The notes under the pieces were generated by a model that saw only the letters and a program-made list of their open reading frames with translations, was not told where the DNA came from and made no database searches. From positions 62,001 to 126,000 of the forward strand of contig JAHEWK010000024.1 of NCBI GenBank assembly GCA_020740775.1: a DNA stretch of 64,000 nucleotides, given 5' to 3'. Positions 1 through 10,144 of the stretch are shown here, piece after piece (position 1 is the first letter of the stretch; each line of letters opens with the position of its first letter). The DNA is from Ilyonectria destructans. Lineage: Eukaryota > Ascomycota > Sordariomycetes > Hypocreales > Nectriaceae. A program made the translations under genes and the position numbers.

Positions 1-371
1 TGACCCATTGCGTAGGATGAGCCTGGCTGAATCCACAGCTAATGGTCTAGAAACCGCTGCGTGCCGAAATTATCTTGGAATGCAACCGTCTTAGAGTCGC
101 ATCCCACGTCGCCGCCACTCATGGTATGTGTCAGAGCGTCGCCCTTTGTATGACAAGGCTGGTTGAATCCGTCCTTAGCCAATTCGTCCGCGTCGCTGCC
201 ACCCCTGGGATCCATGGTGGTGTGGACCTCTTCACATGTACCCCGCATGCGGGATGTCGGAGGCGGAACTCTGCGGGAGGTTGGGATATGTACTAGAAAC
301 TCAGATAAGCCCTGTAACGGCAGTTGTGGCTGTATTCTTCCAAGTTTGACATGCACTGACTAGACTTGTAT
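1..371. other. Left-edge non-coding stretch
   Basis: Short overlapping frames occur on both strands, but none shows a recognisable domain, intron signal or biased composition. I see no gene here. Confidence 0.5.
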
Positions 372-1021
372 ACAATGGGTTGTCAACAAGTTTTGATCCA
401 AAACCTCGTACCGCAGCGGTAGCTGTGGGGGCCCGAGGCCCCCTGCTAACCCCTTTTCTTCTTCCTTCCTACAACAACATAGCAATGGGCCGCCGAGGGA
501 AGGAATTATCTCCTTATTTACGGACCAGAATTTGCGAGCTGAAAGACCTTGGTTTGTTTCATGCTAAAATACCTAAGAAGCATCCAGAAATCCCACTCGG
601 TACAATAAAATCGACTCTTCGGCTCGAGAAGCTACGCAATGAGAACCAAAGCCGCCCGCGGTCCGGGGCGCCGCGCAAGATATCCGAAGAACAACGAGAT
701 CAAATTTACGATCCAGTAATTCATACGAACCCACATATCACACACCGACAATTACTCGATTCAATTGATAACGTCTGTAAAGAGGGGCCTTTACGGGCTA
801 TCTTACGAGAGCTAGGTCGGCGAAAATGGAAGCAATTACGCCGGCCTCTGTTAACGGAAGTGCTGGCGCAGAAGCGGCGTGACTGGGCTCGCCGATATAA
901 GAATATTAACTGGAAACGGGTTAAATGGAGCGATGAATGCCAAGTCGTACGAGGCGTTGGAATTCGACTTGTTTGGACATTCCTTCGCCCGTCAGAGCAG
1001 CTAGAGCAACACGATGTCTAA
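372..1021 (+). mobile_element. Tc1/mariner-like transposase, 5' fragment
   Basis: The open frame starts at the ATG at 485 and runs to 1021. It begins with a basic helix-turn-helix region (MGRRGKELSPYLRTRICELK) of the kind found in fungal Tc1-type transposases. A second helical region follows, then the start of the DDE catalytic core (VKWSDECQV), whose Asp matches the first catalytic Asp of the family. The frame stops about 25 residues later, so the second Asp and the last acidic residue are missing and the enzyme cannot be active. The sequence at 372-400, just before the frame, may be the left terminal repeat, but no right end is visible. Beyond about 1030 the sequence belongs to an unrelated methyltransferase, so the element was cut by a deletion or rearrangement. 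The family assignment is firm; the exact left end is a guess. Confidence 0.75.
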
Positions 1022-1035
1022 GAATACCGAAGGTA

Positions 1036-1503
1036 AGGAGGCGTGCGGCTCTCGATGAATGGACCTCCAAGCTTCTCAAGTCGCTGGATCGACATGGTCG
1101 TTCTATGAGGGTGGATCCTGACGAAACGCGGCGCCAGCTCGCGTTGGCTGGCTTCACCGACATTGATGAAACCGTCATCAAGGTATGTTACTGTCCTTGG
1201 TCCGAGGATAGCCACGAGAGAGAGGTGGGGAGGTGGTTTAATATAGGGCTTTCTCAGGGTCTCACCGCTCTGTCATGCTCCCCCATGACGAGGATGCTAG
1301 GCATGTCTCCGGAAGATGTGAAAGACCTGTGCCTTAAGCTAAGAGAGACATGTGTGATATTCGCTAGCATGCCTATTGCCGAGTGTGAGTCCGTCCATGA
1401 TTTTAGTCATCAATCTGCAGAAGCTGATTTGCGATGGAGATATATTTGGACAGCGAGAAAGCCTGACCTGGCGCCTAGCACCGTGGTGGCCTGCTCAAGC
1501 TGA
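1036..1503 (+). pseudogene. LaeA-like methyltransferase, C-terminal remnant
   Basis: From about 1036 the frame encodes the final third of a fungal class I SAM-dependent methyltransferase of the LaeA-like (TAM) type. Visible hallmarks are an RVDPDETRRQL stretch, AGFTDIDETVIKV, a REVGRWFNIGLSQGL block, SPMTRMLG and the family-typical ending YIWTARKP. The SAM-binding glycine motif and the rest of the Rossmann domain are absent, because upstream sequence is the Tc1 transposase fragment. About 25 residues between LRETC and the final IWTARKP do not look like the family and may be a decayed intron. The frame has no start codon of its own in family sequence. I read it as a gene truncated by transposon insertion and deletion, with no expected enzyme activity. 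Confidence 0.7.
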
Positions 1504-1901
1504 TGCCAACTGATGCAAAGACTTTTCCCACGCCCAACTAGTCCCAGGATGGCCTGTGGCGGATGGATTGCGTGTTGACTTGATAAATCTGTCCATCAAA
1601 TTTGTCGCGCAACCCGATGCCGTGACAGCTCTCACGTGCTGGTGCCTCGGTGGGCGCCCAGAAGGCCTATTCCTGATGGCCTGCCCGGCCGTATGATGTG
1701 AACATCGTGGTGAACAGCCATACATTAGAACGACAGCCGATACCCCAAGCCAGAGAAGTATCCAGCACCACACTTGCACATGAGTGATATGAGCGGATAG
1801 CATTTAAGGTAGCACTTTATTAGTTGACAACGAATTCAATTTCATTCCAAGCCTAGTCAACAAACAAAGGGAAAAGGTTTCCAAGTAAAGGAGTGTGCTT
1901 C
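1504..1901. other. Intergenic, no gene seen
   Basis: This 400-bp stretch lies between the methyltransferase remnant and the 3' end of the lipoxygenase gene. It presumably holds the lipoxygenase 3' UTR. No coding or repeat structure was recognised. Confidence 0.5.
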
Positions 1902-4311
1902 TTAGATCAAAATAGACACAGCAGTATTGGCCGGATCCATGACCATATAAGGAATGCTTCCCTCATCCATACTCTTGCTGGTGATGAGAAACTCAACTTC
2001 CAGCTTCTTGAGCTCGAGATAGAACCGCTCGCTGATGGCTCTGATTTCTTGGTCTTCCTTATCATCCCCACGATGCGTGCGCCATTGAGATTGCGCGAAA
2101 GTGATAAGACTGCGATCACTAGGGACCTTGAAACTGAGGAGCCAGGGTAACTGGACTGAGAGGAGCCATTGCCTTTGTCGACCGATGAGCAAAGCATCCA
2201 CGAGGCTTTGTTCGGTGTACTTGTTAAGCTCCTCGAGGCTGTCGGGCATTGGACTGCACAGGCAGGGTGGTTTGGCGAGAACGAAGGCTTGGTAGAAGTT
2301 CTGAAGGTAGTTGACTGCAGTGTGAAATGGGGCTGCAATATGAATGCTCATGGTGATAGCGTCGCACAGTTGGTCCAGAGTCTGGATGGTCGGGAAAGAC
2401 TTGATCCAACCATTTGTCTGCATCTCCTTGCACCAGTCCCTGACATACTGGTCTTCTTGCACCATCTTGTCTCCTGTGTCCTTGTCGTAGTACATCAGGA
2501 GCATGCTCATGACGTACTCTCGAATGCAGTGCCACATAGAGACCATGTTCTTGGCAAAGGCATAGTTCTTGTACTTCTTGTCGAACAAGCCCTGCGCTGT
2601 GTTGGGAAAGCCTCGTCGTTCCAAGTCGTTGGGGACGTAGCTCCCGACATAGTCGAAGTTCTCAAACTCATACCGAATGAACTGATACAAATAGTCAGGC
2701 TTCAGGCCAACCAGGTCCTTGATGATTTGAGGTACAAGGGTAGATCTAGCGCCCGCGTTAAGCGAGAGCGTCTTGTACCAGTGCGGCTCAAGAACTTTGA
2801 ACACAATGTGGTCCATGGGGATTGTGCGGTGGGTGGCCACAATCAGCGCCTCCTCAATCATGTGCGCGCGAGTCAGATGGACACCGACTTCATGGCGAAT
2901 CCAGTCAGAGACTTGAGCACACGTCTTGGCATATCGCCAGGCCCAGTCGCTTTCTTCCTGGTTGGATGGGTCCGTGGGAAGTCTCCTTTGGTTGAAGATG
3001 GTGACGGAGTCTGCCATGGCGCTCTTGTAGTCGCAAACAATGGCAACTGGGTGTAGTTGGCCGTCCGGATGGAGTTGAAAAAGCGTAACTGCCGCACATG
3101 CCCAGCTGTTGTCCGAGACAGGTTCCTTGTGATGCAATTCTTCGTTAGGCTGAGCACCAACCGCTTCACGGAAATAGCGGCAGTCTTGAACAAAGAGCGA
3201 GCTTGGGTCGATCTTAGGAAGAGTTTGCGCCCAGTAGTCATATCCACCCCGTTTTGCGGCCTCGGTGAACTCATTCAACAGGTCCTTAGGGACCTTCTCA
3301 ATTGTCGTAGGGTTGGTCCCCGTAAACGATTGATCGGCAAAGCGGCGATCGCTGTACCAGTCCGGTAAGAGACCCAGATTGGCTCCCTGTTCGATGTCTG
3401 TTCCAGACTTGCGGTGGAGCTTGTTGTACGTTTCATACGCTTTGATGCTGGAGCCTTGATTCGCCGCATCTTCAATGTTTCCATTGACCAGATCAAGAAT
3501 CCATGTAGCAGTCTTTCCAACGATACTATCAGGAACAACCTGCTTGATCAAGATTTCCGTCTCTGCAAGACCCAGAGCATTGAAAATCTTCAACAAGGAG
3601 ACCTGGTCTTCCTTTGGAATGTGTTCAAGGTGGGGAGGATACTGCGCAACAGACCCATCAGGGTTCTTTGGGTAGGGAGAGTATTGGAAAATCTCCTTCT
3701 TCGCTGAAAGATCTGTGTACCGAGGCAAAGTGGGTTCAATCTGCATGACATCGAAATAGGATTCGTAGCTGGACCATATTAGCGTGCGTGATTATACTAG
3801 TTTTGAGCTGCAAGTCTCACCTTCGCTCAATTCGACTGTAGGCATGAGTCAATGCGGCTTGAGTTCCAGAGTATGTCCCTTCTGTGATATTTCCTCCACC
3901 TAGTGCTGGAGGCTGTTCAAGGTGCTTCGGGTTTGGCTTGGCATACAACTTCAACTTCACAAGCTCTCTATTGAAGACACCAGGGTCAATGTCGACAAAA
4001 GGCACATCCTTGATATCGATTTGGAGTTCTTTCTCGCGTGCATCAAGAGATGGATGTTTCAGAATTCCATCTGGCTTGGGAACTGGTGGAGCATTGGGCG
4101 GCCTGACCGGTAAATCAGCATTGAGAATAGCCATATCTGTGGTTGACAGAGCTCGTATTGGGATTCTCAAGTTTGCAAGAGTAGACTTGAATGGGAGATG
4201 AGTTGTTGAGTTGCTAAGGAGGAGAGGAAAGAAAATCAGCAAAGGGTACTTATAATCCATTTCTTCCTTCTTCATGATCACCACCTCTTTGTATTCCCTA
4301 GTCAGAGTCAT
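1902..4311 (-). CDS. Fungal lipoxygenase (two exons)
   Basis: This gene encodes a lipoxygenase, which dioxygenates polyunsaturated fatty acids to hydroperoxides. Exon 1 is 3821-4311, the intron is 3769-3820 (52 bp, GTGAGA...CCAG, branch-like GCTAAT) and exon 2 is 1902-3768; splicing keeps the frame (RIER then SYESYFDV). The first metal-ligand block is present as HLTRAH followed by VATHRTIP and VLEPHW, then a typical LSLNAGAR. The second ligand block is FHTAVNYLQ, with the conserved His and Asn. The protein ends in Ile (AVSILI), as needed for the C-terminal metal ligand. Length is 785 aa from the ATG at 4311. In-frame ATGs at 4260 (followed by a hydrophobic, signal-like stretch) or 4134 may be the real start. 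All ligand positions are present, so it is probably active. Whether iron or manganese is used, and the regiospecificity, cannot be read here. Confidence 0.88.
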
Positions 4312-5254
4312 TGGTGTATCCAGGAACTTTAGCCTGCTTTGTAAACATCAGCGGGTATACGCAAGTGGCGGAGCAAGCTTACCGGAAACTTCAGCCTCAA
4401 ATCCAGCCTCAGCCAGTCACCACGCTGAAACGACTCTTGCATGACACAGTAACCTTGGACTCGGGAAAGGCAGTTTCCAGGCCAATGAACATTGAGAAGA
4501 GTAAGCGGACGCTAAATATAGCAACGACTGCCTCTCTGACCCCCAGGCCTCATTTCTTCGCGATTTCACATGCCGAGACAAAAAGTGCAGAAAATAGGGT
4601 TCGTGTCGGTTTGATTACGAGCTTTGGGAGTAAAGGGATGTGGAATGTAAGCAGCCACGATCCCCCTCAGCCAGTAAACGACCAAATAGCAAATTCCAAT
4701 GTTTGTCATACCGTAAGCTAACAATAGCAGAGAAGTGACCCTACGATATAGAAAAATGTGAGGAGATGACTTTCACTTGAAAATGATGTACATAGTGTTC
4801 AATGTACCTAGCCTATTAACTAACATAGGTGGAAACGATCGACTGGGAGGGATGGAAGGCGAGGTCCAGAATAGCAGCGCAGTTATTGCCCTGCTTCCGC
4901 AATTTCGATCGTATCGTAATATCACGGAGCTACTTAATCCACGGGAAACACCAATCCAGCTCACCCATTTATGGAGAATTAATTAGCTATCTATAGTCAC
5001 ACTCATCCCATCTCGACCCATTTCGTTCTTATCCTCCAATAAGCTTATCTCCCCACTACATTAGCTGAACAGCTCGCCTCTTTTCAGCTTGCATGTGCCA
5101 TGACCACATTTGACGTAAGAGCCATTCGGCACTTGTGAAAGGATGCAGTGTCTTTCAGCCTACAGCAGAGCAGGCATCCGCTTCCCAGTTTACATGTGAT
5201 ATTGTCTCAATTTTTTCCAAAGAGGAATACATCGGGCCAGCTACAACGTACCAT

Positions 5255-5665
5255 CACCGGCCTAAATGTCCACCATCGACAACAAGCACTTCTCCTGTCA
5301 CGAGTTGACTCCCATCGCTACAGAGAAACACGGTAGGGCCAGTCAGATCTTCTGGAGTACCCCATCTACCTGCTGGACATGGAGAAACCCGTGCGGATAT
5401 TGTTGGGGACCTGATTGAAGGTCCGTATTTCTGTTGGGAGACTTAGCTGCATCCTCCCTGTGAGGTAGGATTTACGAGGCGTCGCTCACATGTCTGTCTT
5501 ACCCATATTGGTGCCACCATGCTCTCCTGTCTTGGCCGCCAGCATAGCGCTCGAGTCCTGGCCATTTTGCACACTCTTGGCGGCCCGGGAGTGTACAGTC
5601 AACCTTGATAAAGTCTGCAACAGTTGGAAGATGGGTTCGATGTAGAGCTCGGTCAACTCGCCTAA
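5255..5665 (-). pseudogene. SDR relic, copy A
   Basis: On the minus strand about 5385-5255 reads as the C-terminal end of a short-chain dehydrogenase/reductase: GRWGTPEDL, then [18 protein letters not shown], then DGGHLGR before a stop. This is the typical GRWGxPEDLxG...VTGExLxVDGG ending of gluconate-5-dehydrogenase-like SDRs. Upstream (5400-5665) only short interrupted frames remain and the NAD-binding glycine motif is not found. The same relic occurs in the second copy at 10895-11003. It is non-functional. Confidence 0.6.
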
Positions 5666-6866
5666 CACCGAGCTAGCGGTTGGTCTTGATGCTGCTAGCG
5701 GGTTGTGCCGCGTACCACGCGCTTCTTGCGGTAAGGGATGGGGCTACATCTGGTGCCACAGAATCACTTTCCGGTGAGGGAGTTAGAACTGGAACTGGGT
5801 CTGGTGATGCGGTCAACTGCGCGGGGGGCACTGAAGTCGAAGCTAATTGCGTGAGCAACTCGTCCAACCTCAGAGGACATGCCTTTGAGACCCTGGCGTG
5901 GCCAACTGCATTGCATCTTCTCGATTAATGATGTTTTTGGTGGCTGGGATGTGGATACGATGTATCTACACTGTGTATGTGCTCCCTGCCACCCAACTTA
6001 GGCCTTTCAAGATCAACTTTATATCAAAGTTATGTCTTCAACAAGTTTCTAGGTAGAATGTCCCTACTTCTTAAGAAAGCGGATCCGGTGTGTGGGGGGA
6101 ACAGACTCGGTGATATTAACGTGTTGTCCCTCGATTGCATCGTGCGAGGCCGGCAATCTCGACACAGCAGTAACGGCGTCGGGGCTCACAGTTATCGTCT
6201 CAGCGGATTGAGAAGCATGTACCTTTGTTGACTGCATGCATGCGGCCTGTGGGTGTCCGATGGAAGGGATCGCTTGCGAGAGAGCAATTCAGGACTAAAG
6301 GTGCGAGAAGAGGTGTCTGAAGGCGCTGGGGTTTTTGCCGGGCTCAATTGTGAGCTTAGTAATTTAGCAAGGGCGTATCAGACAAAGGATGGATTGGATA
6401 AGACAGCTTTAGTGACGATGGAATTGCTTGATTTTTCTATCTATTGAAGGGCTAGGGATCGGTCTTATAGATGAGGATGAGGTCGGCCTCCGGGCCCGAG
6501 GTCCGGAGGTCTGAGGCCGGAAGACCTACCTGCCGGAGCCCTGAGACTTGGTCCAGACCGGATTCCTAGCAGCCGGGCCCTGAGACCTGGTCCAGACCGG
6601 ATTCCTAGCAGCCGGCCTGGAAGCCGTTCCAGATATCGTAAGATCGTCAGTTATATAACAGGTCAGATTCCAACAGTCCCTATCAGGCTGTCTGACATCA
6701 CCAATACGCATATGGCCATTGGAAGAAGGACCTTAAACCTTTTGCCTAAGGTGGACTGTTATGTTCTGATTGGTTCTGGCGATACGAGGGCATCACATGC
6801 GTCCTTCCAGCCCCGTCCAACCTTTTCGGCTGCCTAAGCTTGCTGAGTAAAGGTGGTCCCACATGC
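5621..6866. other. Insert within duplication copy A
   Basis: This stretch is absent from copy B at the corresponding point. It carries short frames on both strands with no recognised domain. Around 5940-6010 it shares a block (GGTGGCTGGGATGTGGATAC and flanking bases) with 59050-59125, downstream of the LINE remnant. Near 6463 an AGGGATCGGTCT sequence is the reverse complement of one near 59347. It is most likely a decayed repeat of the same family. Confidence 0.45.
6538..6617. repeat. 39-bp direct repeat, two copies
   Basis: A 39-bp unit containing GAGACYTGGTCCAGACCGG and ATTCCTAGCAGCCGG is present twice in tandem (starts about 541 and 580 within 6.5 kb). It follows a GC-rich stretch able to form hairpins at 6485-6535. 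Confidence 0.85.
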
Positions 6867-6979
6867 CTTAGCTGAAGTCCATTTTTGCGTTTGAAACCAC
6901 ACTTGCACAGCTAACTAGTTCTCGTAACGCTAATTCCATAGACAGAAGAATCAGTCATCTTGTCTATTCTCTATTTTCA

Positions 6980-7509
6980 ATGACAGCGAAAACGTAGTTT
7001 CTCCCGCCAGGGACAACCTTTACCCCTGATGGCATAATCCGGCTCGGAGCAGTGATCGAGGACTTCAAGCGGCCGACCCTGATCTTGCTTAAGCCGGATG
7101 CGGATACAGACCCCGAGATCAACCTCCCTCCGGTCGAGATCCTGCTCGAGCAGAATCACACCCATTCCCGCAACCTCAGCAGCTCCGTCGGTGCGGAGAT
7201 ATGGGCCAATTTTCTTGATCTCGCCTCGGCATCTGTGGCCGAAATAAGCTCGAGTATGGTGCGGCTGACCACGAAGTCCACTAGTTAAAGAAATCATACA
7301 CGCCGGAGTCTCTCAACGCCATCAGCCAGCGGTCTGCCAATACATTTAACTCGGGACTCTTTGGCAAGCGCCCCGTTTGCATAATCTCAGGGCTCCGGGT
7401 AGTCAAGACAAGCATGGCGGTGACGGTGGAGAAGGGCTACACGTGTGGTGGAGGGGTCGAGGGCTCCGGGCCGCCGGCAGGAGCGATCCCGGTGGAGGTA
7501 ATGGCATGA
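6980..7509 (+). pseudogene. Gasdermin-like pore-forming protein, broken copy A
   Basis: Homologous to the copy at 11340. The ATG is followed four codons later by a TAG in place of the Trp seen in copy B. Reading through it gives FLPPGTTF, IRLGAVIEDFKRPTLILL, then a middle part kept only in this copy (GAEIWANFLDLASASV). A further stop or frameshift at about 7285 precedes GLFGKRP and IISGLRVVKTSMAV. Family sequence stops near 7500, where the 3' side of the hydrolase gene region begins. The opening LP-x-GT, the central GAEIWANFL and the I(V/I)SGLRV strand fit fungal gasdermin-like proteins (HET-Q1/RCD-1 type) as I remember them, and a subtilase lies nearby. The fold assignment is an inference. 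It is clearly dead: two in-frame stops and no C-terminal region. Confidence 0.55.
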
Positions 7510-7693
7510 CCGTATCTTAGGATAAGCGCTAGGCCCAAAGAGCATAATTGGACCAGTGAATAGAACTGAACCAAAGAGATAGGCGATACGCTGGCACCTG
7601 GCACATAGCTAGCGAGGCTCAAGGAGCACCCACATCTGCATGTACCAACTGGCAAGAATTGGATGAACGAAGAGTGGTCGGAGCCCCACTGTC

Positions 7694-9040
7694 TCAAGCT
7701 ATCTCCGTTCCATTCACGGCTTTCAACAACTGCGAATTCTCTCCACCGTGATAAGCATTAACCCCAAGAGAATAGTGTGCACCGAATAGATGCGCCTTTC
7801 CCGCCTTGCTATAGAAAACCAAGTTTGGGTCATAACCCGAGCCCTGGTCGTCGCGGTGCATCACAACGCCTAGCATGGCCACAAAGTCGGTCTCGTTCGC
7901 AAAATGCTCTGTAGTGTGTACGTATTTGCTCAAAGGGTGTTCAATCCCATCTTTCACCTTCCAGTCAATACTTGGGTTCCCAAAGGTGAATATTCTTAGC
8001 CTTTCCTTAATGATTCGTCTCTGAGGGGAGCCTTTCGGAATCTCTGTTACCAGCGTCTGTAGCGCTAGGCGCAAGACCAGGCAACCCTGAGAGTGCGCGA
8101 TCATGACGACTTTGTCGGGGACCCTACCATCGGCGGGCCATAGAGCACCCCTAAGCTCTTGCTCGAGGGCCTTCTGGGCAGCCTTGCTACTCTGTGTGCT
8201 TTCGATAAGAGTATTTGGCTCAGCGTCCCTGCGTTCGCCGCAACACTCGATAAAGTCCCAGAGAATGCCGTCGCTTCTGTTGTATACTCCTGTGACTTCT
8301 CTGTTGAAGGTGTCACGGATCTTGTCGCACGACCGTTGAAACCAAAAGAATTCGTTTGCAATGCCGTTGATGAAGAGCCATTTCTCATTTGGTGGAGACG
8401 GCGGCCCGGCGTGGAGCGCTGAAATGTACGTTGGTGATGGAGGGTTGGCATTTGCATCAAAGTCGCTGCGTAAACTGACGTTTAGTTGAACGTCGTCGAG
8501 TCCGTTTGGCATTTTGCCTCTGCCCATCTTCAGAATGGCAACAATAGTCAAAGCTACCCGCTGTGCTTGGCAAACCACAGCGTTTCTGTTCTCCGGTAGC
8601 CATAAGTCGAGTTCATTGTACGGATTGTCCATGCCTGGGAACTCAGCATCTGGGGTTTCGGTCGCACCGTCAGTGGCGGGAAATCTACCCAAGACGCTCC
8701 CTGGTTTGACGAGGTCGTATAACCAGCGGCCCAATTCGGGCAGATGGTTCAATATAAAGTTTAGGGAGGGCTTGTTGACGCCGTTGGTAAAGATAGCCCT
8801 CCAAATGAGGGCTGCGCCGCTGAGGCTTTGTGTCATGGCTTCGAGAGAGCGATTTATCACCTGGAGGATTGCATCGACCACTGGTGTGTCACCTGCAGCG
8901 ACGAACACCTTCATCGCCCAGGTGAGAAAGGCGCCAGCTATGTATGAGCCGAGTATGCGAAATGTAGTGTGTATTTTCGAGGTCATGTTTGCGAGGCGTA
9001 TCGTGAATGCTCGGATCGAATTTTGTACCATATGAACCAT
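7694..9040 (-). CDS. Lipase-like alpha/beta hydrolase
   Basis: An uninterrupted 448-aa protein from the ATG at 9040; the frame also extends to a GTG at 9070. The nucleophile elbow is IAHSQGCLVL (G-x-S-x-G-like, with Ser in AHSQG). Candidate acid and base residues follow in NETDFVAML and AHYSLGVNAYHGGE. A WLFINGIANE strand lies where the first strand and oxyanion region of the hydrolase fold are expected. The N-terminal 120 residues contain moderately hydrophobic segments, and no clear signal peptide is visible. I cannot name the substrate. The gene lies between the two copies of the SDR/gasdermin-like duplication, tail-to-tail with copy A, and appears intact while its neighbours are broken. 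No introns are needed to keep the frame. Confidence 0.75.
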   Translation of the reverse strand: MVHMVQNSIRAFTIRLANMTSKIHTTFRILGSYIAGAFLTWAMKVFVAAGDTPVVDAILQVINRSLEAMTQSLSGAALIWRAIFTNGVNKPSLNFILNHLPELGRWLYDLVKPGSVLGRFPATDGATETPDAEFPGMDNPYNELDLWLPENRNAVVCQAQRVALTIVAILKMGRGKMPNGLDDVQLNVSLRSDFDANANPPSPTYISALHAGPPSPPNEKWLFINGIANEFFWFQRSCDKIRDTFNREVTGVYNRSDGILWDFIECCGERRDAEPNTLIESTQSSKAAQKALEQELRGALWPADGRVPDKVVMIAHSQGCLVLRLALQTLVTEIPKGSPQRRIIKERLRIFTFGNPSIDWKVKDGIEHPLSKYVHTTEHFANETDFVAMLGVVMHRDDQGSGYDPNLVFYSKAGKAHLFGAHYSLGVNAYHGGENSQLLKAVNGTEIA

Positions 9041-10144
9041 ATTAACAAGATAGGGTGAGGGATACAACACAAAAGGTCTAGGTAATATGAAGAAACACGA
9101 GAGACTTCTGGGAAATATAGCATTTGGTATACGGGCGTCTCCATAGGTTCACATGCCATTTATGAGAGCGCAAGAGTTCAGCGCAAGGGCAGGGGAACGA
9201 TGCCATAGCTGAAAATAGTGGTGGCACAACAATCTTAAGCCACTTATAGCATCGTTTATGATATGACAAGATGAATACGACATCTTACCTACATACTCCT
9301 CCTGACACCGCAGGGTTATTTGCTCTCATGGACTCCAGTGCGGCTCGTATCTGTAGGCTCCCTAAAACCATCCTTAAGCCACCGTAACATCGTTTATAAT
9401 ATGCAGGATTAATAGTAAATCTTAGCCAATAGTGTATATCAACTTGCTTCTCAACAAAAGTAGATACTTTTTAATCTTATCCAAGCTGCTTCAAATTGCA
9501 TCTTAGTGACGTCTTACCTGCATGCCTCTCCCGGGACGGCAGGAATATTCACTTTCATAGGATGAACACGAGGTCGAGACCCCCGAAAATAATCAACGTA
9601 TATAGACCATACAACTTCGCTTGGTTTAGACCATACGTGCCGTGACCTGGCATATAACAACAGGCCGTTGGAAAACTCGGCGTCAACTAGGGCATACAGT
9701 TCCAAGCCACATTAGGTATTCAGGTCAGAAAATCATTCGATTTGTGGCCTCTTCCGGCAGCCTCCAAACCATTCATTGGCTGCCCAATGCTAGATGGCGG
9801 CGAGTTGACGACATCTCCTCAGTCACGCTTCGGCCATGCAGGTCTGCTTTAGCTATGCCATTATTCGATGCCAAACCAACCGGCCGGCTGACAGCGCCTC
9901 AGCCGCAGCTATTTAGCAGCCGCACAATCGAAAGCAAGGACACTCTGGCGGGTTGGGAAGGAAAACAGTAACCAAAAAGATGGGAATATTTTTAGCTGAG
10001 GGCGTACGGTAAATGAGCTGGTCTGGGCAGGCTTTAGCATCCTTTTGTCATTGGACCCAGTTCTGGAACCATTTCTCTCTGGGGGTCATGTATTGGGGCC
10101 ACCTCCTCTCTATGACGTCCAAGAAAACGACCTGGTCTAAAAGT
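9041..10144. other. Intergenic with degenerate direct repeats
   Basis: This holds the upstream region of the hydrolase gene. A motif of the form CTTAAGCCAC...ATCGTTTATRATATG occurs near 9236 and 9374, and related CATCTTA...ACGTCTTACCT(A/G)CAT blocks occur near 9282 and 9500, suggesting a degenerate repeat. No gene is supported. Confidence 0.45.

Larger units (their letters stand above)
4505..7500. repeat. Segmental duplication, copy A (split by an insert)
   Basis: About 1.1 kb (roughly 4505-5620) followed by 6867-7500 matches 10145-11212 plus 11228-11645 in the same order and orientation. Shared landmarks include the CTCTCTGACCC...CAGGCCTCA block (4530 and 10170), a long near-identical block around 5020-5330, and the gasdermin-like reading frame. 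Copy A carries about 1.24 kb (5621-6866) that copy B lacks. Copy B lacks about 220 bp of coding sequence that copy A keeps. Differences are mostly transitions and small indels. Confidence 0.8.

Noticed and set aside
372..4311. A secondary-metabolite cluster (LaeA-like methyltransferase, lipoxygenase, SDRs)
   Set aside because: The methyltransferase is a fragment, there is no PKS, NRPS or terpene synthase in the window, and the intact SDRs are 16 kb away.
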